Counted from the stretch's first letter, positions 30,929 through 39,692 are shown. The stretch: DNA of 64,000 nucleotides from Brevibacillus migulae (GCF_004521915.1 NZ_SDKD01000005.1:94322-158321); one strand, 5' to 3'. Notes: generated from the sequence alone by a model not told the origin. Numbers and translations are program-made.

Positions 30929-31017
30929 GTGTGATCGTCAACACTTTCCACAAAAGGTGACAGGCGTTGCGCCAAAGGGAGTAGCGTCCTTATTCTATCA
31001 ACTGGGAGGAGAACACA

Positions 31018-32271
31018 TTGAGCAACCACAAAAACCGTTGGCTGATCGCCGCTTCGGCAGTGGGCATTCACATTTCCATCGGATCTGTCTATGCCTGGAG
31101 TGTCTTCACAAAGCCGATCACCGCACAGCTGGGCTGGAGTTTAAAAGAGGCCCAATTCACGTTTAGTATCGCGATTCTATTTCTGGGTCTGTCTGCTGCC
31201 TTTCTCGGACATTTTGTGGAGAAGCATGGCCCACGCAAAGCTGGCATTTTATCTACATTATTCTTTGGCATTGGGATTGCAGGATCCGGATTGGCGATAC
31301 AGCTGGAGAGTCTGTGGCTTCTTTACTTTTTCTATGGTGTCTTGGGAGGGATTGGCCTCGGGGTAGGTTATATCACGCCGGTATCGACCTTGGTTAAATG
31401 GTTCCCAGACCGTCGCGGTTTGGCGACTGGCCTAGCGATCATGGGTTTCGGTTTTGCTTCGTTGATCAGCAGCCCGATCATGCAAGCATTGATTGTCAAC
31501 GTGGGCATAGCAAATACATTTTACATATTGGGTGCAGCTTATTTCGTGATCATGCTGGCGTCCGCACAGTACCTGGAACCGCCAAAAGAGGGCTGGGTAC
31601 CGGCAGGCATGAAACAAGGCGGAGCTGCTGTCGTGAAGAAAAGAGCGGATTTGTCTCAATTGACTGCGAATGAAGCGGTGAAAACCCGCCGATTCTACTG
31701 GCTCTGGCTCATGCTTTTTATTAACGTGACTTGCGGTATCGCGGTGATCTCTGTCGCGTCGCCAATGGCGCAAGAAATCGTTGGCATGACTGCAGTCCAG
31801 GCGGCTACGATGGTAGGGCTGATCGGTCTTTTCAACGGTGCGGGCCGTATTGCCTGGGCGTCGATCTCCGACTACATTGGTCGTCCGAATACGTACACTG
31901 CCTTTTTTATCATCCAGATCATTACCTTCTTCATGATGCCTAGCATTACTTCCGCGATTATTTTCCAGCTTGTCGTCTATTTGACCATGACTTGCTATGG
32001 CGGTGGCTTCGCTTCGATTCCGGCTTACATCGGCGACTTGTTTGGCACGAAACAGCTGGGGGCGATTCACGGTTACATCCTGACAGCCTGGTCTGCTGCA
32101 GGACTGGTGGGTCCGATCTTCGCAGCCTGGGTACGCGAGACGACCGGAAGCTATTTTGGTACGCTTTCTGTATTTGGCGGCATGTTTATTGTGGCTTTGA
32201 TTATTTCCCTGGTCATTCGCCTCGATATTAAGAAATTAAGGTCACAGGCAGAGATGAAAGCAGCAAGCTGA
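31018..32271 (+). CDS. OFA-family (oxalate/formate antiporter) MFS transporter
   Basis: 417 residues, TTG start with GGGAGGA 7 nt upstream. Twelve hydrophobic spans are apparent. The N-terminus (NRWLIAASAVGIHISIGSVYAWSVFTKPI) and GGIGLGVGYITPVSTLVKWFPDRRGLATGLAIMGFGF (motif A-like loop) are typical of OFA proteins; the DLFGTKQLGAIHGYILTAWSAAGLVGP segment in the C-terminal half also matches. OFA members exchange oxalate, formate or related carboxylates across the membrane. Gene order with a formate-dehydrogenase-like enzyme and FdhD suggests formate or oxalate handling. Confidence 0.88.
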   Translation: MSNHKNRWLIAASAVGIHISIGSVYAWSVFTKPITAQLGWSLKEAQFTFSIAILFLGLSAAFLGHFVEKHGPRKAGILSTLFFGIGIAGSGLAIQLESLWLLYFFYGVLGGIGLGVGYITPVSTLVKWFPDRRGLATGLAIMGFGFASLISSPIMQALIVNVGIANTFYILGAAYFVIMLASAQYLEPPKEGWVPAGMKQGGAAVVKKRADLSQLTANEAVKTRRFYWLWLMLFINVTCGIAVISVASPMAQEIVGMTAVQAATMVGLIGLFNGAGRIAWASISDYIGRPNTYTAFFIIQIITFFMMPSITSAIIFQLVVYLTMTCYGGGFASIPAYIGDLFGTKQLGAIHGYILTAWSAAGLVGPIFAAWVRETTGSYFGTLSVFGGMFIVALIISLVIRLDIKKLRSQAEMKAAS

Positions 32272-32370
32272 ACAGTTTGAATCTTGTATACATGGAACTT
32301 ACCATTGAAGTGACGAGGGAAATGATGATAGAATTTACAAGATGATCTACCGATAAAGGATGACTTTCTT

Positions 32371-32733
32371 ATGAATAAATATGAAGCTGAATTTGGTAAT
32401 CTTGTAAAAGCATTTCGCAAACGCCATATGGGGAAAGGTCCCAGTCTAATTCGGACGACCTTCTGCAAATGCTGGGTGATTTGTGAAATGGAAGGCAATT
32501 TATCCCCTGTCGAGAAGTTTATTGCCGGCGCTGATGATGGGAAGCAAATGCTGCGGGCGGCAAGGACGGAAATGGTCAAAGAAATGTATCGCAAAAATCA
32601 TCCTGTGGAGATGGAAGAGTTTCTAGGCGCAAAGTTTTTGGATCTCTTTGTCGATATTGATATTGAAAAGGACTTTGGCATCTCGATCTTTATTTTCGAT
32701 CAGGACATTGAAAAAAAGTTTTCCGAACGTTAA
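32371..32733 (+). CDS. DUF2294-family protein
   Basis: 120 residues, ATG preceded by a weak GATAAAGGAT. Recognised as DUF2294 from the pattern KAFRKRHMGKGPSLIRTTF near residue 20 and the FIAGADDGKQMLRAARTEMVKEMY and FLGAKFLDLFVDIDIEKDFGISIFIFD stretches. No membrane segment. Members of this family often sit beside formate dehydrogenase-type genes; molecular function is not established to my knowledge. Here it lies between the two genes that carry the duplicated leader RNA, so it is worth testing as a regulator as well as an enzyme accessory. Confidence 0.8.
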   Translation: MNKYEAEFGNLVKAFRKRHMGKGPSLIRTTFCKCWVICEMEGNLSPVEKFIAGADDGKQMLRAARTEMVKEMYRKNHPVEMEEFLGAKFLDLFVDIDIEKDFGISIFIFDQDIEKKFSER

Positions 32734-32744
32734 AATAAGTGTGA

Positions 32745-32829
32745 GTTGGCACTAAGTAGCGTACCTGCTGTAGACTAACCACCGGATGCAATCTCTTTTT
32801 GATTCAAAAAGGGGCTCCGGTGGTTTTTT
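32745..32829 (+). promoter_or_regulatory. Leader RNA B: second copy of the candidate riboswitch, upstream of the molybdoenzyme
   Basis: P1 GTTGG (32745-32749) / CTAAC (32775-32779), P2 TAGC (32757-32760) / GCTG (32767-32770) with loop GTACCT, then terminator AACCACCGG (32777-32785) / CCGGTGGTT (32817-32825) with six T. The terminator loop contains an inner hairpin CTTTTTG / CAAAAAG. Offsets between P1, P2 and the terminator's 5' strand are identical to leader A. Base changes in P1, P2 and the terminator keep pairing (for example G-C to G-U in P1 and P2, and TGC/GCA to CGG/CCG in the terminator). It starts 12 nt after the DUF2294 stop. Confidence 0.7.
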
Positions 32830-32869
32830 GTTAAATACAACCATACAAAAAAGGAAATGGTGAGTTTTC

Positions 32870-35221
32870 ATGGGAAAAACAAAACATACTGGACCGATTC
32901 GTCTGCCCAAGACCCCCGATCCTTCCCTGTGGGTAAGTCCACTTCCATTCGGACTTGGGAAAACCAAGCCGCATCATATCATGGATACTTTGAAAGTAGC
33001 GTGGGACAACCGCGATAATTTGCCATATGCCTATCGGATTTTGACTCAGGGTGTCTGTGACGGCTGCGCGCTCGGTGTATCTGGTCTCTATGATCAAACG
33101 CTTGCCGGACCGCATCTGTGCACGACTAGGCTGAGTGTGCTGCGTCTGAATACCATGCCCGCGATCAAGCCGGAAGTCCTGCATGCCGATATTGACGAAT
33201 TGCGCAAGTTGGACAGCACGCAGCTGCGCAAGTTGGGCCGGATTCCGTATCCATTGATCCGCAGAAAAGGCGAAAGAACTTTTACACGCATCAGCTGGGA
33301 TGAAGCGCTGGATCAGGCGGCGGCGAAGTTCAAGCAAGTGTCTCCGAAACAGACCGCTTTTTACTTGACGGCTCGCGGCATCACCAATGAATCGTATTAT
33401 GTGGCAGCAAAAGTGGCCCGCTTCCTGGGTACAAACAATATCGACAATGCCTCGAGGATTTGCCATTCTCCGTCCAAAACGGCTTTGAAGCGCTCGGTTG
33501 GGATTGGTGCCTCGTCATGTAATTACAAGGATTGGATCGGGACCGACGTACTGGTGTTCTGGGGCAGTATCGCGGCCAACAACCAGCCTGTATCGACCAA
33601 GTATATGTATGCTGCAAAACGGAAAGGAACCAAAATCATCTGTATCAACCCGTATCATGAGCCGTCGATGGACCAATATTGGATTCCGTCCATCGGTGAG
33701 TCGGCGCTCTTCGGTACCAAGCTGACAGACGATTTTTATCAGGTGAACATCGGCGGCGATATCGCCTTTATGAACGGTGTGATGAAACACTGGTTTGAGA
33801 TGGAGAAAGCTCAACCGGGCAGCGCGATCAACCATGAATTCGTTCAAGCACATACAAACGGCATCGAGGCACTGCGTGAGCATGTGGAAAGCCTGGACTG
33901 GGAGATTCTCGAGAAGTCATCCGGAATTACCAAGGATCGCATGAAAGAGCTGGCGCTGCTGCTTGCCAACGCAAAATCAGCTGTTTTCGTATGGAGCATG
34001 GGCTTGACCCAACACCGTTTTGGTACGGACAACATTTCGCAAGTGGCCAATCTGGCTCTGCTGCGCGGATTCTTGGGTCGTGAGCACTGCGGTCTCATGC
34101 CGATTCGCGGTCACTCTGGTGTACAAGGCTCGGGTGAAATGGGTGCCGATCCATTCAGCCTTCCTGGTGGGGAATGGAATGAAAAAGACATTGCTCGGAT
34201 TGAAAAGGTATGGGGATTCACTCTGCCTAGATGGCAGGGGGACATCGTAGGTGTGACTTTAGAAAATGCCGTTCTCCCGGAAGACCATGAACGCAAATTA
34301 AAGCTCTTCTACACATCGGGGGGCAACTTCCTGGAAACGATGCCGGATCCGGATTTCATCCATCAATGTCTGGAAGCGGTCGAGCTTCGCGTCCATCAAG
34401 ATATCATCCTGAATACCTCCACGCTTGTCGATGCCAAGGAGACCGTGATCGTCCTGCCAGCAATGACCCGTTATGAGCAACCGGGCGGCGGTACGTCCAC
34501 TTCGACAGAGCGGATGGTGTACTTCTCCGCGGAAATCGAAGGTCCTCGGATTGAAGAAGCCCGGGCAGAATGGCAAATCTACGTTGATCTGGCTTCCCGC
34601 ATCGATCCTAAACGAAAATATCTCATCAGCTTCAAGGATGCGGATGCGATCCGACAAGAGATTGCCCAAGCTGCACCGAATTATGATGGCATCCAGCATC
34701 TGAAAAAGCGCGGGGATGTGTTCCAGTGGGGCGGCGCATGGCTATGTGAAGATGGTGTCTTCCCAACTCCTGATGGCAAAGGAAATCTGCTGCCGATTCA
34801 GCTGCCGGAGCTGCGCAAGCCAGAAGGTCATTTCTATGTAACCACGCGACGCGGCAAGCAGTTTAACTCGATGATTTACCACGAGAAGGATCCATTTAAT
34901 GATGCGGATCGTTATGATGTGTTGATGAGTCCGGATGATGCAAAAATGCTCAACATCCGTGAAGGTGATGCTATTGTCGTGTATAATCGACATGGAGTCT
35001 TCCATGGGCGAGCCAAGCTGGAAAATGTGCGTTCTGGGAACATCCAGGTGTACTGGCCGGAAGGAAATGTGGTCTTGCCGAAGGGTGTGTATGAGCAATA
35101 CGCAGGTATTCCTGAATACAATACAGCCGTGATCGTGGAGAAGGCCGAAACATATCATGCTCATAAAGATACGAAATATGTAGAGAAGCGTGTGGAAGAG
35201 CTGGAGACGGAACTGGCCTAA
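32870..35221 (+). CDS. FdhF/YdeP-type molybdopterin oxidoreductase (formate-dehydrogenase-like)
   Basis: 783 residues, ATG with AAGGAAATGG upstream. It follows the TIGR01701-like oxidoreductase alpha-subunit plan: N-terminal domain with GVCDGCALG near residue 65, RICHSPSKTALKRSVG near 205, WGSNPAANN-like DVLVFWGSIAANNQPVSTKY, LRGFLGREHCGLMPIRGHSGVQG near 410, and the C-terminal molybdopterin-guanine-dinucleotide domain (VLMSPDDAKMLNIREGDAIVVYNRHG). It has no 2Fe-2S N-terminal extension and few cysteines, closer to E. coli YdeP than to classical catabolic FdhF. Cytoplasmic; no Tat signal. FdhD next door supports a sulfurated bis-MGD cofactor. Substrate is uncertain. Confidence 0.88.
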   Translation: MGKTKHTGPIRLPKTPDPSLWVSPLPFGLGKTKPHHIMDTLKVAWDNRDNLPYAYRILTQGVCDGCALGVSGLYDQTLAGPHLCTTRLSVLRLNTMPAIKPEVLHADIDELRKLDSTQLRKLGRIPYPLIRRKGERTFTRISWDEALDQAAAKFKQVSPKQTAFYLTARGITNESYYVAAKVARFLGTNNIDNASRICHSPSKTALKRSVGIGASSCNYKDWIGTDVLVFWGSIAANNQPVSTKYMYAAKRKGTKIICINPYHEPSMDQYWIPSIGESALFGTKLTDDFYQVNIGGDIAFMNGVMKHWFEMEKAQPGSAINHEFVQAHTNGIEALREHVESLDWEILEKSSGITKDRMKELALLLANAKSAVFVWSMGLTQHRFGTDNISQVANLALLRGFLGREHCGLMPIRGHSGVQGSGEMGADPFSLPGGEWNEKDIARIEKVWGFTLPRWQGDIVGVTLENAVLPEDHERKLKLFYTSGGNFLETMPDPDFIHQCLEAVELRVHQDIILNTSTLVDAKETVIVLPAMTRYEQPGGGTSTSTERMVYFSAEIEGPRIEEARAEWQIYVDLASRIDPKRKYLISFKDADAIRQEIAQAAPNYDGIQHLKKRGDVFQWGGAWLCEDGVFPTPDGKGNLLPIQLPELRKPEGHFYVTTRRGKQFNSMIYHEKDPFNDADRYDVLMSPDDAKMLNIREGDAIVVYNRHGVFHGRAKLENVRSGNIQVYWPEGNVVLPKGVYEQYAGIPEYNTAVIVEKAETYHAHKDTKYVEKRVEELETELA

Positions 35222-35234
35222 TGAGGGATGAATC

Positions 35235-36026
35235 ATGACGAATCCGATCACATACAAACGAAATATTCAAAAGTACGTGGGGAATACATGTTTTACCGAA
35301 GAAGATGAGATCGCAGCGGAGTATCCGCTGACCATTGTCGTGGATGGAGAGGAATTCGCGACAATGGTCTGCTCCCCATCGGATTTGGAGGAGCTGGTCA
35401 TCGGCTTCCTTGCGTCAGAAGGGGTTATTCGTACCGCGGAGGAAATTGCCTCACTTTCCATTAGTGAGGCACGCGGTTTTGCCTACGTCACCCTGGCGCA
35501 GCAAAAGCCGTTGGCAATGGCACAGCACTCCAAGCGTTTTATCGGCTCTTGCTGCGGGAAAAGCAGACAATTTTATTTGCAAAATGACATGAGAACGGCG
35601 AAGACGGTGCAAAGCCGCGCGCAAGTAACGGTCGAACAATGCATGAACCTCATGAAATCATTGCAAGAAAGCTCGGTAGATTTTCAAACGACCGGGGGCG
35701 TACACAACGCCGCACTCTGCACCAACGAAGGGATGATCATTGCGCGAACCGATATTGGCAGACACAATGCATTGGATAAACTGTTCGGGTATTGCCTCCA
35801 GCATCGGCTGCCGTTGGGGGACAAGATCATCGCGTTTAGCGGCAGAATCTCTTCCGAGGTCCTGCTTAAGGCATCGAAGATTGGTGTGGGCATCTTGTTG
35901 TCCAAATCAGCGCCAACCGATCTTGCCTTAGCGCTGGCTGATGACCTGGGAATAACGGCCGTTGGCTTTATCCGGGGGAACAGCTTGAATGTGTACACCC
36001 ATCATCACCGCGTCGTAGGAGAGTAA
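35235..36026 (+). CDS. fdhD: FdhD sulfur carrier for formate dehydrogenase
   Basis: 263 residues. FdhD transfers sulfur from the cysteine desulfurase to the Mo-bisMGD cofactor of formate dehydrogenases. Seen: EYPLTIVVDGEEFATMVCSP at the start, DLEELVIGFLASEGVI, FIGSCCGKSRQ (the catalytic cysteine loop), TGGVHNAALC near residue 155, RTDIGRHNALDKLFG and FSGRISSEVLLKASKIGV. All are hallmark FdhD blocks and length is normal. It follows the molybdoenzyme after 13 nt. Confidence 0.95.
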   Translation: MTNPITYKRNIQKYVGNTCFTEEDEIAAEYPLTIVVDGEEFATMVCSPSDLEELVIGFLASEGVIRTAEEIASLSISEARGFAYVTLAQQKPLAMAQHSKRFIGSCCGKSRQFYLQNDMRTAKTVQSRAQVTVEQCMNLMKSLQESSVDFQTTGGVHNAALCTNEGMIIARTDIGRHNALDKLFGYCLQHRLPLGDKIIAFSGRISSEVLLKASKIGVGILLSKSAPTDLALALADDLGITAVGFIRGNSLNVYTHHHRVVGE

Positions 36027-36405
36027 CCTGGTTGCTTGCTGGGTGTGTGGAATGGATGAATGAATGATGAGAGTATGGCAATCTTTTTGACAACATCGAT
36101 TATATATGTTATAGTGAATTAGCTGTTTGAATGTAATCCTCTTCCAATCATACCTTTTTAAGCTGAATCACACTGGCGCGGTCTTCGGAGCCGCAAGGAT
36201 GGAAGAGAGGAAGGGCTTTCATTGTTTTAGATCAAAAAGAAGTGACATGACCTGTTCGTAATAAATGAGTGATGAAGAGTATAATTCACATGTTTGCTAA
36301 GGATTATCACTTCAGATATGAAAAGGTATTCCTTACAAATATGTGATTTTTCATTTTTAACGAATAGGAAATTGCATATTACCACATTTTTGGAGGTCTT
36401 TGTTG
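36027..36405 (+). other. Long structured 5' leader of the cold-shock gene
   Basis: 379 bp without a gene. After the promoter at 36087-36115 the predicted transcript has about 280 nt of leader. It can form an 8-bp stem CTCTTCCA (36139-36146) / TGGAAGAG (36200-36207) enclosing a hairpin with a C(UUCG)G tetraloop around 36177-36194. The rest is A/T-rich with no clear terminator. Long leaders of this kind act as cold sensors in cspA-type genes. Confidence 0.5.
36087..36115 (+). promoter_or_regulatory. Strong SigmaA promoter with extended -10
   Basis: TTGACA (36087-36092), 17-nt spacer, TATAGT (36110-36115), with TG one base before the -10 (36107-36108). Nearly ideal consensus. It drives the cold-shock gene with a start near 36122. 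Confidence 0.8.
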
Positions 36406-36609
36406 ATGCAAACTGTAGGAACTGTAAAATGGTTTAATGCAGAAAAAGGATTTGGATTCATTCAAGTAGAAGGCGGAGACGATGTATTCGTACACTTCAG
36501 CGCAATCCAAGGAGAAGGTTTCAAATCTCTGGATGAAGGCCAACGCGTACAATTCAACGTTGTACAAGGAAACCGCGGTCCACAAGCTGAGAACGTAGTA
36601 AAACTGTAA
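36406..36609 (+). CDS. Cold-shock protein (CspA/CspB family)
   Basis: 67 residues from the ATG at 36406, with TGGAGGT 8 nt upstream. Typical single cold-shock domain: [16 protein letters not shown] contains RNP1 (KGFGFI) and DVFVHFSAI is RNP2. Binds single-stranded RNA and DNA in the cytoplasm as an RNA chaperone. Monocistronic: strong promoter and long leader upstream, perfect terminator downstream. Confidence 0.97.
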   Translation: MQTVGTVKWFNAEKGFGFIQVEGGDDVFVHFSAIQGEGFKSLDEGQRVQFNVVQGNRGPQAENVVKL

Positions 36610-36621
36610 GAACCGCTAAAG

Positions 36622-36651
36622 AAAACTGCCTTCATGGAAGGCAGTTTTTTT
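36622..36651 (+). terminator. Terminator of the cold-shock gene
   Basis: 12-bp perfect stem AAAACTGCCTTC / GAAGGCAGTTTT with a 3-nt loop and a run of T. Confidence 0.9.
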
Positions 36652-36677
36652 GTCGTTGGAAAGGAGCAGACCAAGAC

Positions 36678-37142
36678 ATGATCGAATTCAGAACTTATCA
36701 AGCCATTCCGGAAGATGCGATATGCAACGGTGTGATCCGGCTGCAAGAGAAGGTCTTTCAAAGCAAAGCACACAGCTTCTTTGCCGAATTGAAGAACAAG
36801 GATGACATGCTCATTCTTGTCGCCATGGACGGGTCAGAAATCGTCGGTTACAAGATTGGCTATCAGCGTAAACCGCGTCATTTTTACAGCTGGCTGGGCG
36901 GCGTTGATCCTGCTTATCGCAGGCACGGGATCGGCAGTACCTTAATGCAGATGCAGCATGAGTGGTGTCAGCAGCGCAATTACCTGACGATTCGCACACA
37001 TACCAAAAACCAGTGGAGAGACATGATCATTTTAAATTTGCGCCACGGCTTTGATATCATCGGGACCTGGACAGACGACCATGGCGAACCCAAAATTATG
37101 CTGGAAAAAAGACTGGTTCCAGCAGAAAATGAGCGTGAATAA
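36678..37142 (+). CDS. GNAT-family N-acetyltransferase
   Basis: 154 residues, ATG with GGAAAGGAG upstream. GNAT core is visible: VGYKIGYQ (beta-4 region), WLGGVDPAYRRHGIGSTLMQMQHEW (the R/Q-x-x-G-x-G/A acetyl-CoA loop as RRHGIGS) and LRHGFDIIG. Cytoplasmic acyltransferase of unknown acceptor. Followed 12 nt later by comB, with which it is probably cotranscribed. Confidence 0.9.
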   Translation: MIEFRTYQAIPEDAICNGVIRLQEKVFQSKAHSFFAELKNKDDMLILVAMDGSEIVGYKIGYQRKPRHFYSWLGGVDPAYRRHGIGSTLMQMQHEWCQQRNYLTIRTHTKNQWRDMIILNLRHGFDIIGTWTDDHGEPKIMLEKRLVPAENERE

Positions 37143-37154
37143 GAGAGGTGTCCG

Positions 37155-37883
37155 ATGGTCTTTCAACAGGAAGGTTACCAAGTCCGGTTTGAGTGGGGAT
37201 ATGAAGGTGTTCGCACATTAGCGCCTGTGTCAGACATCGTGGTCATCATCGATGTTCTGTCCTTTACAACCTGTGTAGATGTTGTAGTCGGACGAGGCGG
37301 TATCGTGTTTCCGTATCGTCACCGAGATGATACGGCCATCGCATATGCTGATCATGTGAACGCCCTGCTGGCGGGAAAACGTGGGGAAGCCATTTCCTTA
37401 TCACCTGCTTCGCTGCAAACGATCGAAAAAGGTTCGCGAATCGTTCTGCCTTCACCAAACGGTTCAACCTGCACCGTGCTTGCAAAAGACAGCGGCGCCA
37501 CAGTCATTGCAGGGTGTTTGCGAAATGCGTCAGCCGTAGCTGGATATATCAGGGAACAAAAGGGAATCGTATCCATGATTGCCTGTGGTGAGCGTTGGGC
37601 AGACGGCAGCTTGCGGCCAGCCATCGAGGATATGCTTGCAGCAGGGGCGATCATTTCAGAGCTGCAGGAAATGAGCAAATCACCCGAAGCCTTGTTGGCA
37701 GAAGGGGCGTTTAACGCGGCAGGTGGCAATTTGTCAGGGCTGCTGGAGGGCTGCAGCTCCGGTCAGGAACTCATCACAAGCGGATATGGGGAAGATGTGA
37801 AGGTTGCTTCTACCATACATACAAGCAAAATGGTCCCGATACTATCACAAGATGGGGCATATCAGGGAGGAATGCCATCATGA
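37155..37883 (+). CDS. comB: 2-phosphosulfolactate phosphatase (ComB family)
   Basis: 242 residues. ComB hydrolyses 2-phosphosulfolactate to sulfolactate. Seen: VVIIDVLSFTTCVDVVVGRG (conserved Asp) near residue 30, LPSPNGSTC near 98, AGCLRNASAVAGYI, and ACGERWADGSLRPAIEDMLAAGAI near 143, all family blocks. In B. subtilis a ComB homologue (YitC) makes 3-sulfolactate, an abundant spore solute, so a sporulation role is plausible. The partner phosphosulfolactate synthase (ComA) is not in this window. It overlaps the following SDR as ATGA. Confidence 0.88.
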   Translation: MVFQQEGYQVRFEWGYEGVRTLAPVSDIVVIIDVLSFTTCVDVVVGRGGIVFPYRHRDDTAIAYADHVNALLAGKRGEAISLSPASLQTIEKGSRIVLPSPNGSTCTVLAKDSGATVIAGCLRNASAVAGYIREQKGIVSMIACGERWADGSLRPAIEDMLAAGAIISELQEMSKSPEALLAEGAFNAAGGNLSGLLEGCSSGQELITSGYGEDVKVASTIHTSKMVPILSQDGAYQGGMPS

Positions 37884-38599
37884 ATTTTCAAGGAAAAACA
37901 GCACTGATCACAGGAGCAGGCAAAGGGATTGGCAAAGCGATCGCCATCGCCTTGGCCAAAGAAGGAGTCAATCTCGGACTCGTCGCAAGGACGTCAGCTG
38001 ATCTGGAGGCTATGGCAGCATCGATCACACAGGCATACGGAACAAACGTAAGCGTGGCAACCGCTGACGTCTCCAAACGCAGTGAAGTGGAAGCGGCTTA
38101 TCAGAAGATCGAAGCGGATTTGGGCGCGATTGACATTTTGATCAACAATGCAGGGATTGCGACGTTTGGTGCGGTCACGGAGATGCCGCCTGAGGAATGG
38201 GAACGCATTATCCAGGTGAATCTCATGGGGACTTACTATATGACGTATATGGTATTGCCTGGCATGATCGCCCGTAAGAGCGGCAATATCGTTAACATTG
38301 CATCGACAGCGGGAGAAAGAGGCTTTGCCACAGGTTCAGCCTATTGCGCGTCAAAATTTGCGGTGCTTGGCTTCACGGAAGCTGTCTTGCAAGAAGTACG
38401 CAAGCACAACATACGGGTAACCGCGTTGACACCTAGCACGGTCAATACGGAGCTGGCTGCAAAAGCGGGGCTGAAGATCGGAGACGAGGATCGGATGCTG
38501 CAGCCGGAAGATGTGGCAGAGTTAGCATTGGCCACTTTGCAGCTGCCCGAACGTGTCTTTGTAAAAACAGCTGGAATCTGGACCACCAATCCACAATAA
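37880..38599 (+). CDS. Short-chain dehydrogenase/reductase (FabG-like)
   Basis: 239 residues, start in an ATGA overlap with comB. Classical SDR: TGAGKGIGKAIAIALAKEG (TGxxxGxG), NNAGI, active-site Ser in NIASTAGERG and Y-x-x-x-K as YCASKFA. Resembles 3-oxoacyl-ACP reductases (YgxG/YhdF-like paralogues in Bacillus) rather than a sulfolactate dehydrogenase; substrate unknown. Confidence 0.9.
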   Translation: MNFQGKTALITGAGKGIGKAIAIALAKEGVNLGLVARTSADLEAMAASITQAYGTNVSVATADVSKRSEVEAAYQKIEADLGAIDILINNAGIATFGAVTEMPPEEWERIIQVNLMGTYYMTYMVLPGMIARKSGNIVNIASTAGERGFATGSAYCASKFAVLGFTEAVLQEVRKHNIRVTALTPSTVNTELAAKAGLKIGDEDRMLQPEDVAELALATLQLPERVFVKTAGIWTTNPQ

Positions 38600-38625
38600 T
38601 CAAATACATAAGGCATTTTACAACG

Positions 38626-38660
38626 AAAACCTGGTGAGCAAAACTCTCACCAGGTTTTTT
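38626..38660. terminator. Bidirectional terminator
   Basis: 11-bp stem AACCTGGTGAG (38628-38638) / CTCACCAGGTT (38646-38656) with A-run left and T-run right. Serves the SDR gene and the convergent LysR gene. Confidence 0.9.
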
Positions 38661-39542
38661 CTAGGTTTCAGCAGTCCAATAATCTACGAGAAACTCCCGG
38701 AATTTCTGTGCTGCGAGGGAAAGATAACGGTTTTCATGCCAGACCAATTGGAAAGTACGCGAGCTCTCGGTATCGTCAATTTTAAGACGGTGGTACGGCA
38801 GATCTTCATCCCCTATACAATTCCCCACAAAAGCCACACCAAGTCCGGCTTGCACCAGATTGGCGATCGAGCCTGGTTCATCGACCTCGCATACCACATT
38901 CGGCATAAAACCTTCCCGGATGCAAATTTCTTCGTTCATTTTTCGGATTGGATGCCCTTCTTTGTAGCTGATAAATGGTTCATTTGCGAGCTCGTGCAAG
39001 AAAGTGGTTTCCTGATTTGCCAGTCTGTGTCCGAATGGTACCGCGATATACACGTTTTCTTGTAGAACAGGAACGGCGCAAATGCCTGGCTGTTCAACAG
39101 GGGTCATACTGAATCCAAAATCAATGTCTCCGTTTTCCGTCAGGAGCTTGCCCATTTCATCCAGAGAAACCTGGGTAATGCGAAAATTGATTTTGGGATA
39201 CTGGGAAAGAAAGATACCTAACGGCTTCGTGAGGCGATTCAGGGTAGTTGTGGCCAGATGGATCGAGCCGGTCTCCAAGCCGGCCAGATCATTGACTTCT
39301 CTTCGCCCCTCTTCGAGCAAGCTCAAGGCCATTTCCGTTTTTCTCAGGAATGCTTTTCCATACGTATTGAGCTTGATTTGCCTGCCTTGACGGTCAAATA
39401 ATGGTACACCCAGATCGTCTTCAAGGCGTGCGATCGTCTTGCTGAGCGCCGGCTGTGCGATGCGCAATTCATTCGCTGCTTTTGTCATGTGTTCCAACCT
39501 TGCCACGGTTCGGAAATAATGCAGCTGAAGCAATTCCATCAT
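38661..39542 (-). CDS. LysR-family transcriptional regulator
   Basis: 293 residues. N-terminal winged helix: LLQLHYFRTVARLEHMTKAANELRIAQPALSKTIARLEDDLGVPLFDRQGR is the canonical LysR HTH. The effector domain follows (TGSIHLATTTLNR, VLQENVYIAVPFGHRLA). Divergent from the transporter gene at 39693 with about 150 bp between starts, so the exporter and quinone oxidoreductase are its likely targets. Confidence 0.93.
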   Translation of the reverse strand: MMELLQLHYFRTVARLEHMTKAANELRIAQPALSKTIARLEDDLGVPLFDRQGRQIKLNTYGKAFLRKTEMALSLLEEGRREVNDLAGLETGSIHLATTTLNRLTKPLGIFLSQYPKINFRITQVSLDEMGKLLTENGDIDFGFSMTPVEQPGICAVPVLQENVYIAVPFGHRLANQETTFLHELANEPFISYKEGHPIRKMNEEICIREGFMPNVVCEVDEPGSIANLVQAGLGVAFVGNCIGDEDLPYHRLKIDDTESSRTFQLVWHENRYLSLAAQKFREFLVDYWTAET

Positions 39543-39692
39543 GGCTCACCTCGCCATTCATATACTCAGAGTTATCAATGATATAGAACAAGATGTATTT
39601 TTCATTATGATCATACAATTATAGAATAAAAGTGCGCAAAAGAAAATGAAGCTTCCCGGGAAGTAAGCCATGGAGAAAGTGGGTTTCGAGAA

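Larger units (their letters stand above)
30633..31017 (+). other. Regulatory intergenic region of the formate module
   Basis: 385 bp without a gene. It holds, in order, the terminator/FNR-like palindrome (30673-30700), a promoter-like pair (30703-30731), a 45-nt leader RNA element with overlapping terminator (30836-30928), and the Shine-Dalgarno of the transporter gene (GGGAGGA at 31004-31010). Confidence 0.7.
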
